A stretch of 21,254 bases of DNA from Gracilariopsis chorda (GCA_003194525.1 NBIV01000553.1:1-21254); one strand, 5' to 3'; shown: positions 1 through 10,000, counted from the stretch's first letter. Notes: generated by a model from the sequence alone, not told the origin. Made by a program: numbers and translations.

Positions 1-93
1 CTCTGGGAGGGCTCTACCCAACTGGGTTCACCTCGTGAGAGGAAGATCCCGGACGTCTTTCGGTGTTTTTCCCCTTTGGGGCATTGCACCACA
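1..93 (+). repeat. 3' end of a chromovirus LTR (second copy)
   Basis: These 93 bases match 12270-12362 without a visible difference. That second place is the end of the 5' LTR of the chromovirus, just before its primer binding site. Here the sequence after base 93 is not a primer binding site or gag leader, so this is the right end of a 3' LTR or solo LTR of another element of the same family, in the same orientation. It is cut by the window edge. Near-identity suggests a recent insertion. Confidence 0.85.
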
Positions 94-176
94 TATTCCG
101 TAGCCCAACGGCTAACCACGCATCTTATATGAAGAGCGATTTGATTCCCTCTACCTCTGGAGGCTATTGCACCACA
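94..176 (+). repeat. Possible diverged LTR terminus
   Basis: This segment ends in TTGCACCACA, exactly like the LTR end at 84-93. It is preceded by a short CCTC..GAGG hairpin, where the other LTR has CCCC..GGGG. It also has the same hairpin style (TAGCC..GGCTA). The rest does not align well. It may be the end of a related LTR into which the first LTR inserted. The copia reverse transcriptase frame resumes right after it. Confidence 0.4.
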
Positions 177-177
177 C

Positions 178-998
178 ATGTTGATTCTTTCCTTTGTTCC
201 AAATACTAGAAAGTCATCCACTATCTTGGCAATAATTAAAGTGATATGATCGCACTCGTCTCGCGTAACGAAGAGCTGATTGACCCCGAAAATGCGCTTC
301 AGACCTGCTTTATCGAGCATCCACGTCTCCACTCTTTTAGACCATTGCCTACCTGCTTCTACGATTCCGTAGGGTAGTTTAGTGAGCCTCCATAGAGTAC
401 CTTTCTTCTTCCGGAATTCAGGTGCTGGTCTGACAAATATCTCCCGTAGAATAGGACCGCTCTGGAGAAAGGTATCCTTGACATCTGCCACTCCGAAGTG
501 AAATCCGAGGCATAAAGCTATGCTGATGAGGAGTCGGATGATAATCATATCTGCGTTGGAACAATCCTTGCGGATTTCATCTTTCATACCATCTCTGTTA
601 CCGTGGGTTACGAGCCTGGCTTTCAGTTTCCGAACCTGTTCTTCATCTTATTTCACTTTATACACGGTGTGGGAAGAGATGATACTGGCATTGGGAGAAA
701 CGGAATTTTCTGGCACCTCTTCGTACGCGTGTATCCAATTGTCATTGTGTTCTTTGTAGATGGCTTTCTTGAGTATCCATGGCGGTGCAAACGTTAATTC
801 CCCAGCGCAGACTTGACGGGAACCGATTACTCCTTGAATGTGTTTCAATATTGCCTGTTCGTTAGAGTCCAGTTCTTGCGAATCAACGAGCTCTTGGTGC
901 TGCATAAGGCCTTCTGTGTATTCTCCCATGTCTTTGTATACGTTCTCTTGACGTTGCGTGTAACTGGTTATTAAAGAGCCCATAGCCTCAGTCCTCAT
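178..998 (-). pseudogene. Copia reverse transcriptase, truncated
   Basis: From 998 the frame runs through a linker, meets one in-frame stop (648-650), and continues open to 178 and beyond. It shows the copia RT series: LKARLVTHGNRDG, then GFHFGVADVKDTFLQ with the first catalytic Asp, LWRLTKLPYGIVEAGRQW, and finally KIVDDFLVFG, the variant of the YVDD catalytic loop. The sequence ends about 10 residues after VDD, where LTR-like sequence starts, so the thumb and RNase H are missing. A VDD loop in place of Y-x-DD is normal for several copia lineages of algae and other protists. Confidence 0.85.
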
Positions 999-1076
999 TT
1001 GTACATCACTGTTTGATTCGGGACTGAGAGTAAGTTCTAATGTAGTCCTCCATTAAGCCTTCACTCAGCTCACGAG

Positions 1077-1463
1077 CTAGTACGGAGTTCGGCCTAAGTC
1101 GCAAATCCTCGTACGCAATTTTCGAGATATGTCTTCCTCCTTTCGTTTGACTTCGACGTAGTGATCAAGTGCGCGTAAGACGACACCTTCCCTCCACTCG
1201 TCAGGCTCGTTCTGCTTTGAGGATCTGTAGAAGAAGAGGACCTGGTCCCCGGGTTTTATAGACCCAGGCTCCAACGACGAATGGTTGTGAGCCTTCAGAA
1301 GCCTCTGTAATGCGCGCGTCGCTGTCTGTTCTTGGTACGCGTCCATTAGCTCCTGCGTGACCATTCGTCGTGGTGCTCCGAGAAGCGAAGGGGCATATCC
1401 TTTGGCGAGTTTCAAATGAAACTCATGAGTTTTGACCCAGTGAAGCAGTTTGAGAGAAAACAC
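1077..1463 (-). pseudogene. Copia integrase C-terminal region
   Basis: This 128-residue frame continues the integrase in a shifted frame. It has LAKGYAPSLLGAPRRMV followed by a helical stretch and then PGDQVLFFYRSSKQ...WREGVVL, which resembles the C-terminal domain that follows the integrase core in copia polyproteins. The frame ends at 1077 with a stop, and the next copia block (998-648) is in yet another frame. It is therefore a decayed part of one polyprotein, not a separate gene. I recognise the region by its position and general pattern, not by a catalytic motif. Confidence 0.6.
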
Positions 1464-1531
1464 GGCTCTAGACAGTATTGTACTGTCGCTACCAAGCGTT
1501 TGTTCTTGTTGCAGTTTCTTCCAGTATCCTT

Positions 1532-2101
1532 TTAACTATTCCGTTCTTTCGCTCCACGATACCAGTCTTGTTTATGGCGTCGCACTGGGCGCGGCTTGAA
1601 TTGTATGTCCCTTCCTGACAGGAATCTTCTCATATCCTGTTTATTGAACTCATCGTCTGCAGAGAGGGCTTCCGGTGCCCCATGTCTGTTTAACCATTCG
1701 ACTTCTAGCGCTGCGATACTGGTTTGCATTTCTCGATCTCTTGTGATATTGGCTTCGGAATACCCCGTTCCGGTATCGACTATATGTAGTACCGTGTATT
1801 TCGTGCCTCGGATGACGCAGAACGTGTAGTCCAATTGGATCTCAACGTTGAATGCCTGGTTGACGTGGTTTATCGATATTTTCTTCGAGGGAACCGGAAA
1901 TCCGGAACTGGTACATATCATGCAATTAGACGCGAGCTTCTTAATTTCCTCTTCTAGCTCTCGGGAATTATGTCCGGCTCTGCGACATATCGCCATTATC
2001 TCCTCTGTTGGTGCGTGTGTTAACCGATGTAATCGCTTGGCTAGCGTCTTGGGCCGCACCTTACATACAGTCCGGGACATCAATGCTCCTACGGTTGGCA
2101 C
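1532..2101 (-). pseudogene. Copia integrase, zinc finger and catalytic core
   Basis: The 189-residue frame shows an HHCC finger (LHRLTHAP, then CMICTSSG), followed by a retroviral integrase core. In the core, an aspartate is visible in VEIQLDYTF, then LHIVDTGTGYSEA, then a second acidic site in HGAPEALSADDEF. The usual Glu with its Pro-His-Arg context is altered near the end (RPVRRHKQ...GAKERN), and the frame then ends in a stop. The protein continues in another frame at 1463. It would join element cDNA to host DNA in the nucleus if intact; here it is broken. Confidence 0.75.
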
Positions 2102-2123
2102 GAAGGCCAGTCTCCCTCTCGCA

Positions 2124-2438
2124 TCAAACTTTGAGCTCCCAGAAATGTATATCGGCAGTAATTTTTGGTTCTGTATCCGTCGGTCGTTTCAGAGTCAACG
2201 TGGGCGGAGTGGAGTCGTAATCCGTGATGCTGTATCGTTTGACGTCCATTCCTATAGTCAATGGCGAATCGTCGTCTAATAAATCGAATGTGAGCTCTAC
2301 TTGCTGGTTGCTCATATCCTGTGTATACAGCGTCCATGAGCACATAATGGGTTTCGAGTCGATGCATTGATGACCCCATCCTCGTCGATAATTCTCTCTT
2401 GGACTATAGGGCTCAAAAAGGTATAGATAGGAATTCAC
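2124..2438 (-). pseudogene. Copia protease-like segment
   Basis: A 104-codon open frame on the minus strand contains LLDDDSPLTIGMDVKRY, which resembles the C-terminal part of copia aspartic proteases (a hydrophobic L-I-G-M/L-D motif). The catalytic D-[ST]-G triad is not seen in it. It runs, after a frameshift near 2124, into the integrase frame. The identification rests mostly on position immediately upstream of a copia integrase, so it is tentative. Upstream, on the same strand, are stop codons and two strong hairpins. Confidence 0.45.
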
Positions 2439-2496
2439 ACAACTTCATTGCTGACGATATTCCCCCAGAAGAAACTGGGTTACCTTCATCTAGTAT

Positions 2497-2545
2497 GGGA
2501 TTCGGATCTGAGTCCGAATCCCTTATCGAAAAAAGGGTTTTCGAT
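2497..2545. repeat. Two adjacent strong hairpins
   Basis: First hairpin: GGGATTCGGA at 2497-2506 pairs perfectly with 2513-2522 (10 bp, 6-nt loop). Second: ATCGAAAA at 2525-2532 pairs perfectly with 2538-2545 (8 bp, 5-nt loop). They lie between the decayed upstream coding block (2653-3228) and the protease/integrase block of the minus-strand copia element, in a stretch with in-frame stops. Confidence 0.8.
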
Positions 2546-2652
2546 CATCTTTCTTGTCATGCTTGACCTCACTCCGGTTCCTTTTGAACCTAGAATAATT
2601 CTTGTCTTTCATGGAGTTATTCTGCGGAGTGATCTCTTCGCTATTCTTCTCT

Positions 2653-3732
2653 TCATCGGGTATGGATTTCCCATCTGTTCTGGCTTGTCCGTTCAATCTC
2701 CTCGTGTGAGATGCGCCTCCTTTTCTTCATCTTCTTGTTGAATTTGTTGCTACCCAGGAAGGACTTTGTGGCTGATTCTGGTTTTGGTTCTTTTGAAGCG
2801 GGATTCTGAAGGTATTTCTCTTCTAGCTTGATCTCCTCAAGAGCTTGAATCGCGTCTTGCAGGCCAGTCCGAGATGATCGTTCATCGTTTCGACAACTCT
2901 TTCGATGCTCTTGGGTGGCGGCCTTGAGAGTCCTCATGCATTCTACTGCTCTCTCAACCACCTGCTCATCCATGTTCTTAGACGTGACGTTGCGAAGTAT
3001 GTCTACTAGCAAGTCAACTCTCTTAGTTGAGATCTGCATCGTCTGAACGGCCTCGCATGTTTTCATTTTCGATGATACCACGATATTGCTAATGATATTC
3101 GCGAAGGTTTGGGAAGAAAGGTTTGCGTTCAATAGTAGAACTATCCCAAAGTTCTGACTGTAGCTTGAATCTTGATTTGCATTAGTCAGATTTAAATATG
3201 AGAGTGCTAGGCCTCCAAATCGTTCCACTTATGCTCCAATAGCCTCATTGCTTTTACGTCTGCATGAATGATGCCCTTGTAAAGCCGCACTATTCTTTGC
3301 AAACGATCAACAGTTGAATCTTTTGCAACTAAACCCACAATCTTTTCTACCACCTGACGTTGGTCGATCTCGTTTTCCTCATCTTTTGGCGTTAGTATAA
3401 GTTCACCAATTTCTGACAGCTTTCTTCACCAACTCCTTTTTGGAGAAACTCTAAGGATCGGTAAAGACTTAATCCGAGAGTGGCTGCTGCGCCTTTTGCA
3501 AAATTATCTCCTGCGGCGGCACAGCCTATGAGATTGTCTGCCCATTAAAAAACGGCTTCTCTCCAAAGCATCTTATCGGTATCTGAACGTAGTTTTTGGC
3601 GGGATTAAGATTTTGCTGGGGGAAAGGTCGTCTCCTGGGCCCATTACTGTTGCATGGGCTTTCTGACATAAGTGAGAAGTTCATGTTTGCGCAGTGTAAG
3701 GGGCCTTTCTCACAAGCAACGGTATTCGGCAC
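2653..3732 (-). pseudogene. Decayed coding region of unknown function, possibly copia gag
   Basis: The minus strand holds one recognisable chain of open segments in different frames. They start near an ATG at about 3682, pass a segment with NLIGCAAAGDNFAKGAA, then one with DEENEIDQRQVVEKIVG, and end in the 191-codon frame 3228-2653. At least two frameshifts and a nonsense codon break it. The last frame is helical, with VDLLVDILRNV and a basic end (KKMKKRRR). It lies upstream of the copia pol on the same strand, where gag would be, and a TATA-like box sits at 3780-3788. No CCHC knuckle is visible and I recognise no family, so it could also be a dead host gene. Confidence 0.4.
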
Positions 3733-3779
3733 AGGAGTCCGCCGGGAGTCCGTTCTGGTCTCCTGGGGGGTGACGCTTT

Positions 3780-3788
3780 ATTTATATA
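3780..3788 (-). promoter_or_regulatory. TATA-like box
   Basis: The minus strand reads CCCTATATAAATAAAG across 3776-3791. It lies about 100 nt upstream of the first ATG (near 3682) of the decayed minus-strand coding region, so it could be its promoter or part of the LTR of that element. No LTR boundaries could be recognised here. Confidence 0.35.
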
Positions 3789-3789
3789 G

Positions 3790-4437
3790 GGATACTACGC
3801 GACCCTTGGGATACTAAAGTCTGTCAGCGGCGGACGTGTCATGTTGATGTTGTACGTCATTCCTTCGTTATCAGCATCGGACTTGTACGTGTTTTCACAA
3901 CAGTACCTTTGTATCGTTGGTACTCCTATTGGTACATATCCTGCACAGATATTTGCAGAACAAAAGCTATTTTTGTGCATGATAATTCTGTATTGCTTAA
4001 CTTTCATTGCTTAAAAAATAGAAATAAAAGTATAAATCTATACAGACAACCATGTGCTCGTGCGGTTACGAACCTGCTTTTCTAATGCGAAATATTTAGT
4101 AAAGTACCGGGACACGATACAGCCACCAAGTTTTCTCGCAGACATAACCTTGGAAAAAATAGCTTCGGGCCTCTGCTTCACCAACACCAATATTAGCCGT
4201 CCCCGCACAGCTTCGGCAAAGCCATTGCGCAGGTGGCGATGCTCACTGATCCATGGCGCGAAGAACTCTGAACTCCAACTGCCAACAACTCCATCACGTA
4301 GCCTCCATCTCGCGGGCTCCCACCAAAGCAGTCGAGACGCCTACACCTTAGACATTCCTGCGATCTATTCCCGCAACACTTGCGCACAATTAGCGCAACA
4401 AACACCACAACCTTGATAACGTCAATAGCAGCATGGT
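3790..4437. other. Intergenic stretch without a recognised gene
   Basis: AT-rich to about 4050 (including AAAAAATAGAAATAAAAG near 4013), then more balanced. Open frames here (3795-4007 minus, 4054-4416 plus, 4193-4408 minus) show no family features and overlap each other. The right part most likely carries the promoter and leader of the gene at 4438. A two-codon upstream frame, ATG GTA TGA at 4433-4441, overlaps the main start codon. Confidence 0.4.
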
Positions 4438-5448
4438 ATGAAGCAAACTCTCTCCTTTCTAACGAGGATGAAAATTCCAGCTAAACCATGCGCTTACTTG
4501 CTCATCGTTCTACTCCTAACCGTTCAAACGCTGCGTCAACTATCCGACCTCCCGACAAATGTCTGCGCCGCTCGGAAGAACGCACACCAACAAATTGTCG
4601 ACGCTCTTCCGTACAGAGAACAGCCGCTTGTGCTTCAGACAGCATCTTCCGCATATCTACGGGTGGCCTCCCTTCCAGAAGCGCGCAATTGCAGACCGTT
4701 GACAGTGCCATACTCGAAGATAGAGCGTGTACAAAGCGCGTCAACGCTGCACAACGTACTCATTTACATCGCTGCTGTGCTCGGCGCTACGAAGAAAACG
4801 TTAATTGAAATTGACTCTGCTCGTGATTACGGGCAGCGGTACACGGCTTCCGCTTTCACACCACAAGGCTGGTCTGCTGTTGTTTTGCAGGAACGATGGT
4901 CGGCGTATGAGGCGTGTCGAACATACTATGAACCGATCCAGAAATCCTTGGCTCGTACGGAAGGGAACATCGAGGTAGTTGACGCGGGTACCATCAGCGA
5001 CATGCAGCAGTTGAACAGCTTGCTCAGTACAGCGGAAGGCGTCGGTGTTGTGGACGTGATGACGATGTTCGCTGGCGGTGGTAGAGATGTGTCATTGTTT
5101 TCGAAAATGTTGTCGTGCGTGGCGCGGCCAAGGGTGATTGCACTGTTCTATCAGGCTTATTGGGGAACGCTTGACCGCAGTCGAGTGGGTGCTGGAGTTG
5201 AGGATGAGCATGGTCGCGAACGATACTTCACCGGAGCTAGTTTATCGGCACTGGTTCGTATTGGGACAACAGTACGATACAGACTGGTGTGGTGTGTGCC
5301 TTCAATGGCGGTAGCGATTTTCGTCGATGAAAATGAAGGACAAGGGCTACGCACTATATCAGCAAGATCTTGCATTGGACGAAGCAAAGAATGGAAACGT
5401 GATGCAGAAGCAATGTGGGACGAAGCTCAGGCATACGAATGGACATGA
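4438..5448 (+). CDS. Membrane-anchored, degenerate FkbM/methyltransferase-like protein
   Basis: The 336-residue protein begins with a short basic stretch and one hydrophobic segment (about residues 18-32), typical of a type II signal anchor, so it probably faces the secretory lumen. The C-terminal half follows the order of a FkbM-like SAM-methyltransferase family: a VEIG-like strand (LIEIDSARDYGQRY), the 'GW..VLVE' strand (GWSAVVLQER), a 'D-L-S-D-D-G' region, PRVIALFYQAYWG (residues 231-243), and the hallmark GASLSALVRIG (266-276) followed by YRLVWC and AIFVDENE. Two motifs are degraded: the glycine loop is EIDSARDYG, and the usual D-x-D-G acidic motif reads MFAGGGRD. It may therefore have lost catalysis or bind another ligand. 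The start at 4438 is the first in-frame ATG before the anchor. It converges with the deaminase gene, with 24 bp between stops. Confidence 0.7.
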   Translation: MKQTLSFLTRMKIPAKPCAYLLIVLLLTVQTLRQLSDLPTNVCAARKNAHQQIVDALPYREQPLVLQTASSAYLRVASLPEARNCRPLTVPYSKIERVQSASTLHNVLIYIAAVLGATKKTLIEIDSARDYGQRYTASAFTPQGWSAVVLQERWSAYEACRTYYEPIQKSLARTEGNIEVVDAGTISDMQQLNSLLSTAEGVGVVDVMTMFAGGGRDVSLFSKMLSCVARPRVIALFYQAYWGTLDRSRVGAGVEDEHGRERYFTGASLSALVRIGTTVRYRLVWCVPSMAVAIFVDENEGQGLRTISARSCIGRSKEWKRDAEAMWDEAQAYEWT

Positions 5449-5472
5449 AGATAAATGTGTGTTGTTTGCGTT

Positions 5473-6078
5473 TTAATACAAGGAAGATTTGTTCTGTTCT
5501 AAGGCGCGCTTGTATTGCTGGAACGGAAGATGAGTATGCGGATGATCAAGTAATAAGACTCGACACTTTTCTTCGACTGGCTTTCCACGGATGGCGTCGT
5601 ACAAAAAACGATCGTCGAAGCCGACTTTTGCGGCATCATCGGCGGTGGCGCTGTAGAAACAGGTGGGGATTTTAGCCCAATGAATTGCCGAAAAACACAT
5701 CGGGCAGGGCTCGCAGGATGAGTACAGAACGCAGTCATGAAGGGAGAAACGGCCGAGTTTGGCGCATGCATCGCGAATTGCCACCACTTCAGCGTGTGCT
5801 GTCGGGTCGTTGGTTTGTAGCACTCGGTTGTGCCCGCGAGCTATTACCTGACCATGCTGAGTTATAACGGCTCCGAATGGACCACCTTCGCCTAGATGAA
5901 CGCCTGTTGAGGGGAGGACGAGGGGGGAGGAGACAGTTTGGGAAAGTTAGTGAGAGTGGTGCCGGGGTCACTGGATTGTAACTGGTGAAGTGGCGGGGAG
6001 TAGCTTACCGCGACAGCCTTCATCAATTGCCATCTTCATGAGGTCGTCGTCGGAATGAGCTGGAGGCAGACTGCCCAT
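5473..6078 (-). CDS. Guanine/guanosine deaminase (CDA fold), two exons
   Basis: Exon 1 is 6078-6009 (23 codons plus one base) and exon 2 is 5903-5473; splicing gives 166 residues, close to the about 156 of bacterial guanine deaminases. The start ATG at 6078 opens MGSLPPAHSDDDLM. The splice joins ...EGCR to GVHLGEGGPFGAV, restoring the first strand of the fold. The zinc site is complete: DPTAHAEVVAIR with His60 and proton-shuttle Glu62, then SCEPCPMC with Cys90 and Cys93. AKVGFDDRF matches the guanine-binding region of the bacterial GuaD type, and plant guanosine deaminases are close relatives, so guanine to xanthine or guanosine to xanthosine are both possible. Probably cytosolic purine catabolism; no targeting peptide is seen. 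Confidence 0.9.
5904..6008 (-). other. Spliceosomal intron in the deaminase gene
   Basis: The 105-nt intron begins GTAAGC and ends CAACAG on the minus strand. A CTAAC branch-site consensus lies at 5946-5950 (plus coordinates), followed by a strong C/T tract up to the acceptor. It splits a Gly codon after its first base, and removing it joins the two deaminase exons in frame. Confidence 0.9.
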
Positions 6079-6620
6079 GTTTACGGTGAGTTTCGATTAG
6101 GGGAGGAATGGGAGCGAGTAGGATTGTGGTGGGGAAGGCGGAAGCACAGGCTGTTGGCGGTTAGAGGGGTGCGAAGGCGGCAGTGTGAATTTGTGTTGCA
6201 GATTGAATGTGATGCGCTGGATTGCGCGAATGTTGTATTGGGGACGATACGTAAAGCTGTTTCGTTTGGCGCGTGTGCGACGTTGATGAGCGTACGCCGT
6301 GCTCATTCGCAATCGGCCTCATGTGATTGCCAGTCACTGGTTGGCTGCGCTGTTTCTTCTCACTTCGGTGCTCGGGCAGGCGCGCGTAATACGCGTGTGT
6401 TGCGTGGCGATCGTGTCCACGATATGTTTGTCAATTCACCTGTCGATATCTGTGAATTGCCGCGAATTAAAATTATGCGCAATTGGGAACGCATTTCCAA
6501 CCGGTTTCGTAAATGTGAGTGAAGGCACTGCATCCTCAGTTCACTTGGAGCTCGTTGTTCGAGGGCTTATATCTGGCCTGTGACTATTGTACAGCAATGT
6601 TTGACTTCTCTAGCCCCGTT
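6079..6620. other. Upstream region of the deaminase gene, no gene recognised
   Basis: On the minus strand the first 100 bases before the deaminase ATG are pyrimidine-rich, as in a leader or core promoter. Plus-strand frames (6055-6522, 6299-6583) have no family features and the first starts inside deaminase exon 1, so I do not call them genes. Nothing else was recognised. Confidence 0.4.
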
Positions 6621-6810
6621 CTTGTAGGGTGATGAATTTCATCACCCTTTTTTTGGGGTGAAATTGGGGTGAGGAGGTCCCACTTCACCCTGCCAGGGTA
6701 AGGAGTCTCGCTGGTGGGTGAATCTCAACCGCGATCAGGGTGAGATCACCCAAAATCTCACCCAGTAAGACGCACCACTCATCTAGTGGGACCCACAAAT
6801 CACCCAGAAG
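6621..6810. repeat. Cluster of GGGTGA/TCACCC inverted motifs
   Basis: GGGTGA or its complement occurs at 6627, 6642, 6656, 6667, 6685, 6716, 6738, 6746, 6758 and 6800: ten copies in 179 bp. A perfect palindrome has arm GGGTGATGAA (6627-6636), one centre base, and its complement (6638-6647). GGGTGAGAT at 6738-6746 pairs with 6755-6763, and GGTCCCACT at 6676-6684 pairs with 6785-6793. The outer edges (CTTGTAGGGTGAT and, inverted, CTTCTGGGTGAT) also match, so the whole block is an imperfect palindrome. It lies just upstream of the decayed transposase. Confidence 0.75.
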
Positions 6811-7052
6811 AACATACAGCAATCCTCCTAAGATCGCAATTCATGCCGATCGTTGCGCAACGCGATGTCAAACTCTCAAAGGCAGTTTGGTGAACTATTT
6901 AGATCACAATGCCTCTAAATTCATACCTTCACTTCCTTGCCAGGACAAAAATTTCTGTTCATGAATTATCTCTTATTAAAAACAAATATCAAAGTCCCGA
7001 ATATAGAACAGACTTTTAAACACCATACACTTTCATTTTCACGGCTGTTTAA

Positions 7053-10000
7053 TCCTCACCACATCACTCAAGTTTATCCAATGATCTGCAACCAGTACAA
7101 GTTGTAGATGCAAATAATAACAATTATTTGCAATCAGTACAAATTTTAGATACAAACACAGTTAAAGCAGTTTCAAAAACTGCAAATCTTTCAAACCAAG
7201 TCTACATTACGTTTTCCCTCAACTCAGAAGGTCAAGATAGTAATAGTCTCTATAACCCTGATAACAAACAAGCAAAAACCCATGATTCAGATAATTTAGA
7301 AGAACCTTCTATATACTGTGATCAACATAACACCATTATTGAAGAAAAAATTGGCCAGCTTCATACCGAGGGTTTCACGGACAATCAGCAAACAGTACAT
7401 ATATCTACCCTATCCAATACCCTTGATGCAATTCAAATTGTAATTAAAGATTTGTGGTCGTCTTTGTTCAAAAGAGACGGTGTAACTCTAATGGACAACC
7501 GCATTGAGTTTATTCCACCTTCCGACCAACATCATGAGAGCAACGGGTTTTTGAACGGCAAAACCCGAGAGAATTTGGAAGTTCTCGAAAACTGGGAGTA
7601 CGCTTCACCTTTTCAATCTTTTATAATTGACGTTGACGGTATCAATGAATCACTTGGCACGCGTTTCCATTCAGAAGCAAATCAAATATTACAACGCATC
7701 ACAACAAAAGTTGAGGAGCGAATCGTTGTATTAAACTTAATAACGTAGAAAAACCTATCAAGACTAAGTGTATTAGATGTGTTTCTTTCAGAACATGTTA
7801 TGCCGAAAGTTGTTTCAAATTTATATCGTGTTCTGAAAGAAAGAACAGAGAACTTAACGACACCTGTAGTGCAATAGAGAACTTAATTTGGGTTTACGAC
7901 AACACCTTTGGAGTTCAAAGGATTTTTGATACTCCATATATTGTCAGCATTCTATTCTTTGTCATTAAGCACCATAACGGCCAAGAATAACAAAGATTTC
8001 TTCTTTCAAATTTGCATCACCGGTGAACGCTATGCAGAGATATGGGGCGCATTTTCTTGTACTTTGGGTCGGAGACAACGGGTGGAAAAGCGTGGAGACG
8101 GATGAAGTAACTTTTCGCAACGGGCAAACGCAATGATTACTGAACTGGAAGATCATTTGGCTGCATTGAATAGAATTTTTATGTACGCACCTGGAGTAAG
8201 AATATTTGGTTTACACGATGACCACCAAAGACTACGATCCAGAGCGGTTGCACAATTGACCATGATGTCTCACGTGAATAATCCCGCAAAAGGCTTTAGG
8301 TCCGGTCAGCAACGCGATGTGCTCCACTCTGAATCCGGTGTTTTTAGCCAGTCAATATTCGAGACCTGGTGAGGAAATCATTGACGTTTGGGAACGTTTG
8401 GTTGGGCTGATACAAAGAGTGCCGACAGCAGGGCCCGTGCGACCAATGACTGATACTGTGTTTGCTTCCGATAGAGGTTATCATGGAAAGAGCACGGTTG
8501 ATTATATTACCAATCGTATTGGAGTGATTGTCATTGGCACTTGCAAGCGTAGTCTGGATTACCCTTTCATTTTTGGTCATGGGGCAATTCGAAAACGTCA
8601 CAAAGGCGTTGTAGTGAGCAAATCAGGTTGCCGCGCACCCTATATCGCCAAAAGAACGACTAAGAGCATAACAGGACGGACAGCTGAGGCCATTGTTCAT
8701 CGCGAAAGTGTGAGTGGCCGTATTGCTGCTGTGTACCAAAACAACGATCGTTTGTTTTCCGCAGAACATTTTACTTTCATTCCGAAAGCTGGCTACGAAT
8801 GAGTAATGACGGACGTTGGTAGGGAGCTTTTCATTTGATTTATGACAGCTCTGTGACTGAAAATGATACACACAGCACCAACAGTGGATGCCTTGGCACG
8901 ACCTCAATTGCTATGTTGAAGGTCATTTAAGCGTTACCAGGCACTGTAGAAGTCACGCTTCTTCAGTCAGAAGATCCAGTTTGCTTCTTAAGTCGTGCCT
9001 TTCAGTACACTTCTCGCACGACACAGGCGTTTCTCCGTGCTTTGGCAGAGAACCATGAAAACTACGTTGAAGCGCTTTCTTTCATAATAAGTGGGAAACA
9101 GATTGATTATAGGCCGCAAACGTTTCTGCGGGATGAAAATGGGACAAAGCAGAGTTTAATGTCTAAGTTAGTTCTAATAGGCCACTCTCAGAATATGAAA
9201 CTGAACTCGAACCCCACGTTAGATCAACAAAAACATGCTGTGTCTTCTTTAATGGCCGCAACTGTCACTAGTCTTCAAACGAAGACAAAAAATGAGATCC
9301 TTTCCCTTCTTTGTGCTGTAGGGCACCGACAGCCCCACTATCTCCTCAAGAGACAGCTTATTGAAAAAGCTTTCGCATTGAAAACGTCTTTGGAGAACAA
9401 CACTGTGGGTTTTTCTATATCGGCAACGCAAGAACTCAAAGAGTCGCAAAGCATAGATACAAAAAAATGAGCTTTTACGCGCCCTGTACAAAGCTTCCCT
9501 CTAGCTTCATGGGTGATGAAGCCTCTTGTAAGCACAGTTGGGATGAAAGAAGGCAGTATAAATGGGTCTCAGGTTTTGAAGGCTTTGCTGTCATTATTTG
9601 AGAAACATGATGTCATTGAGGGTAGGATACTGAGTTTGATAGGCGGAACGTCTCGTATACCAAGCACAGTCTCAAAGTCGAATACATTCGAACCACTGTT
9701 CTGTTATCTTCTACGAGTGATCCGGTGATGTCTGACAGTTCTAATGGTATTTTATGTTTTGCTACTCATGAAGAAAAACAATGCAGGTATGTGCTGTAGA
9801 AACCAAAACCATGAATTCTCTAGACACAATTGATGCTGCTCGCCAAAGACGACACAACTATGCTCCGCTAACTTATTTGAAAAATTTCGGACTGAACAAA
9901 ACTTTTATTAAGCAATTTCATGAGCTTTTCCCGTCGAGCAAATACCAGACAGAATGTTTGCACCATTCCGTTTGCTTGAACCTGAGTCATGTTGTTTTCG

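Larger units (their letters stand above)
178..2438 (-). mobile_element. Degenerate Ty1/copia element, pol region
   Basis: Read on the minus strand, protease-like, integrase and reverse transcriptase segments follow in the Ty1/copia order (PR-IN-RT), which separates it from Ty3/gypsy (RT before IN). The reading frame is broken by several frameshifts and by an in-frame stop at 648-650. The RT stops at 178, where LTR sequence begins, so RNase H and the 3' LTR are missing here and may lie left of the window. Base composition is near balanced, unlike the GC-rich, hairpin-rich chromovirus on the right. It is clearly not active in this form. Confidence 0.8.

Noticed and set aside
6055..6522. 155-codon plus-strand frame
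   Set aside because: Begins inside deaminase exon 1 on the opposite strand, has no recognisable feature, and ends in unremarkable sequence.
6621..6810. CRISPR-like or telomere-like array
   Set aside because: Motifs are in both orientations with irregular spacing, in a genome with spliceosomal introns.
7053..8372. Stop-codon reassignment in the transposase frame
   Set aside because: All three stop codons occur in the frame and a frameshift follows, so decay is simpler.
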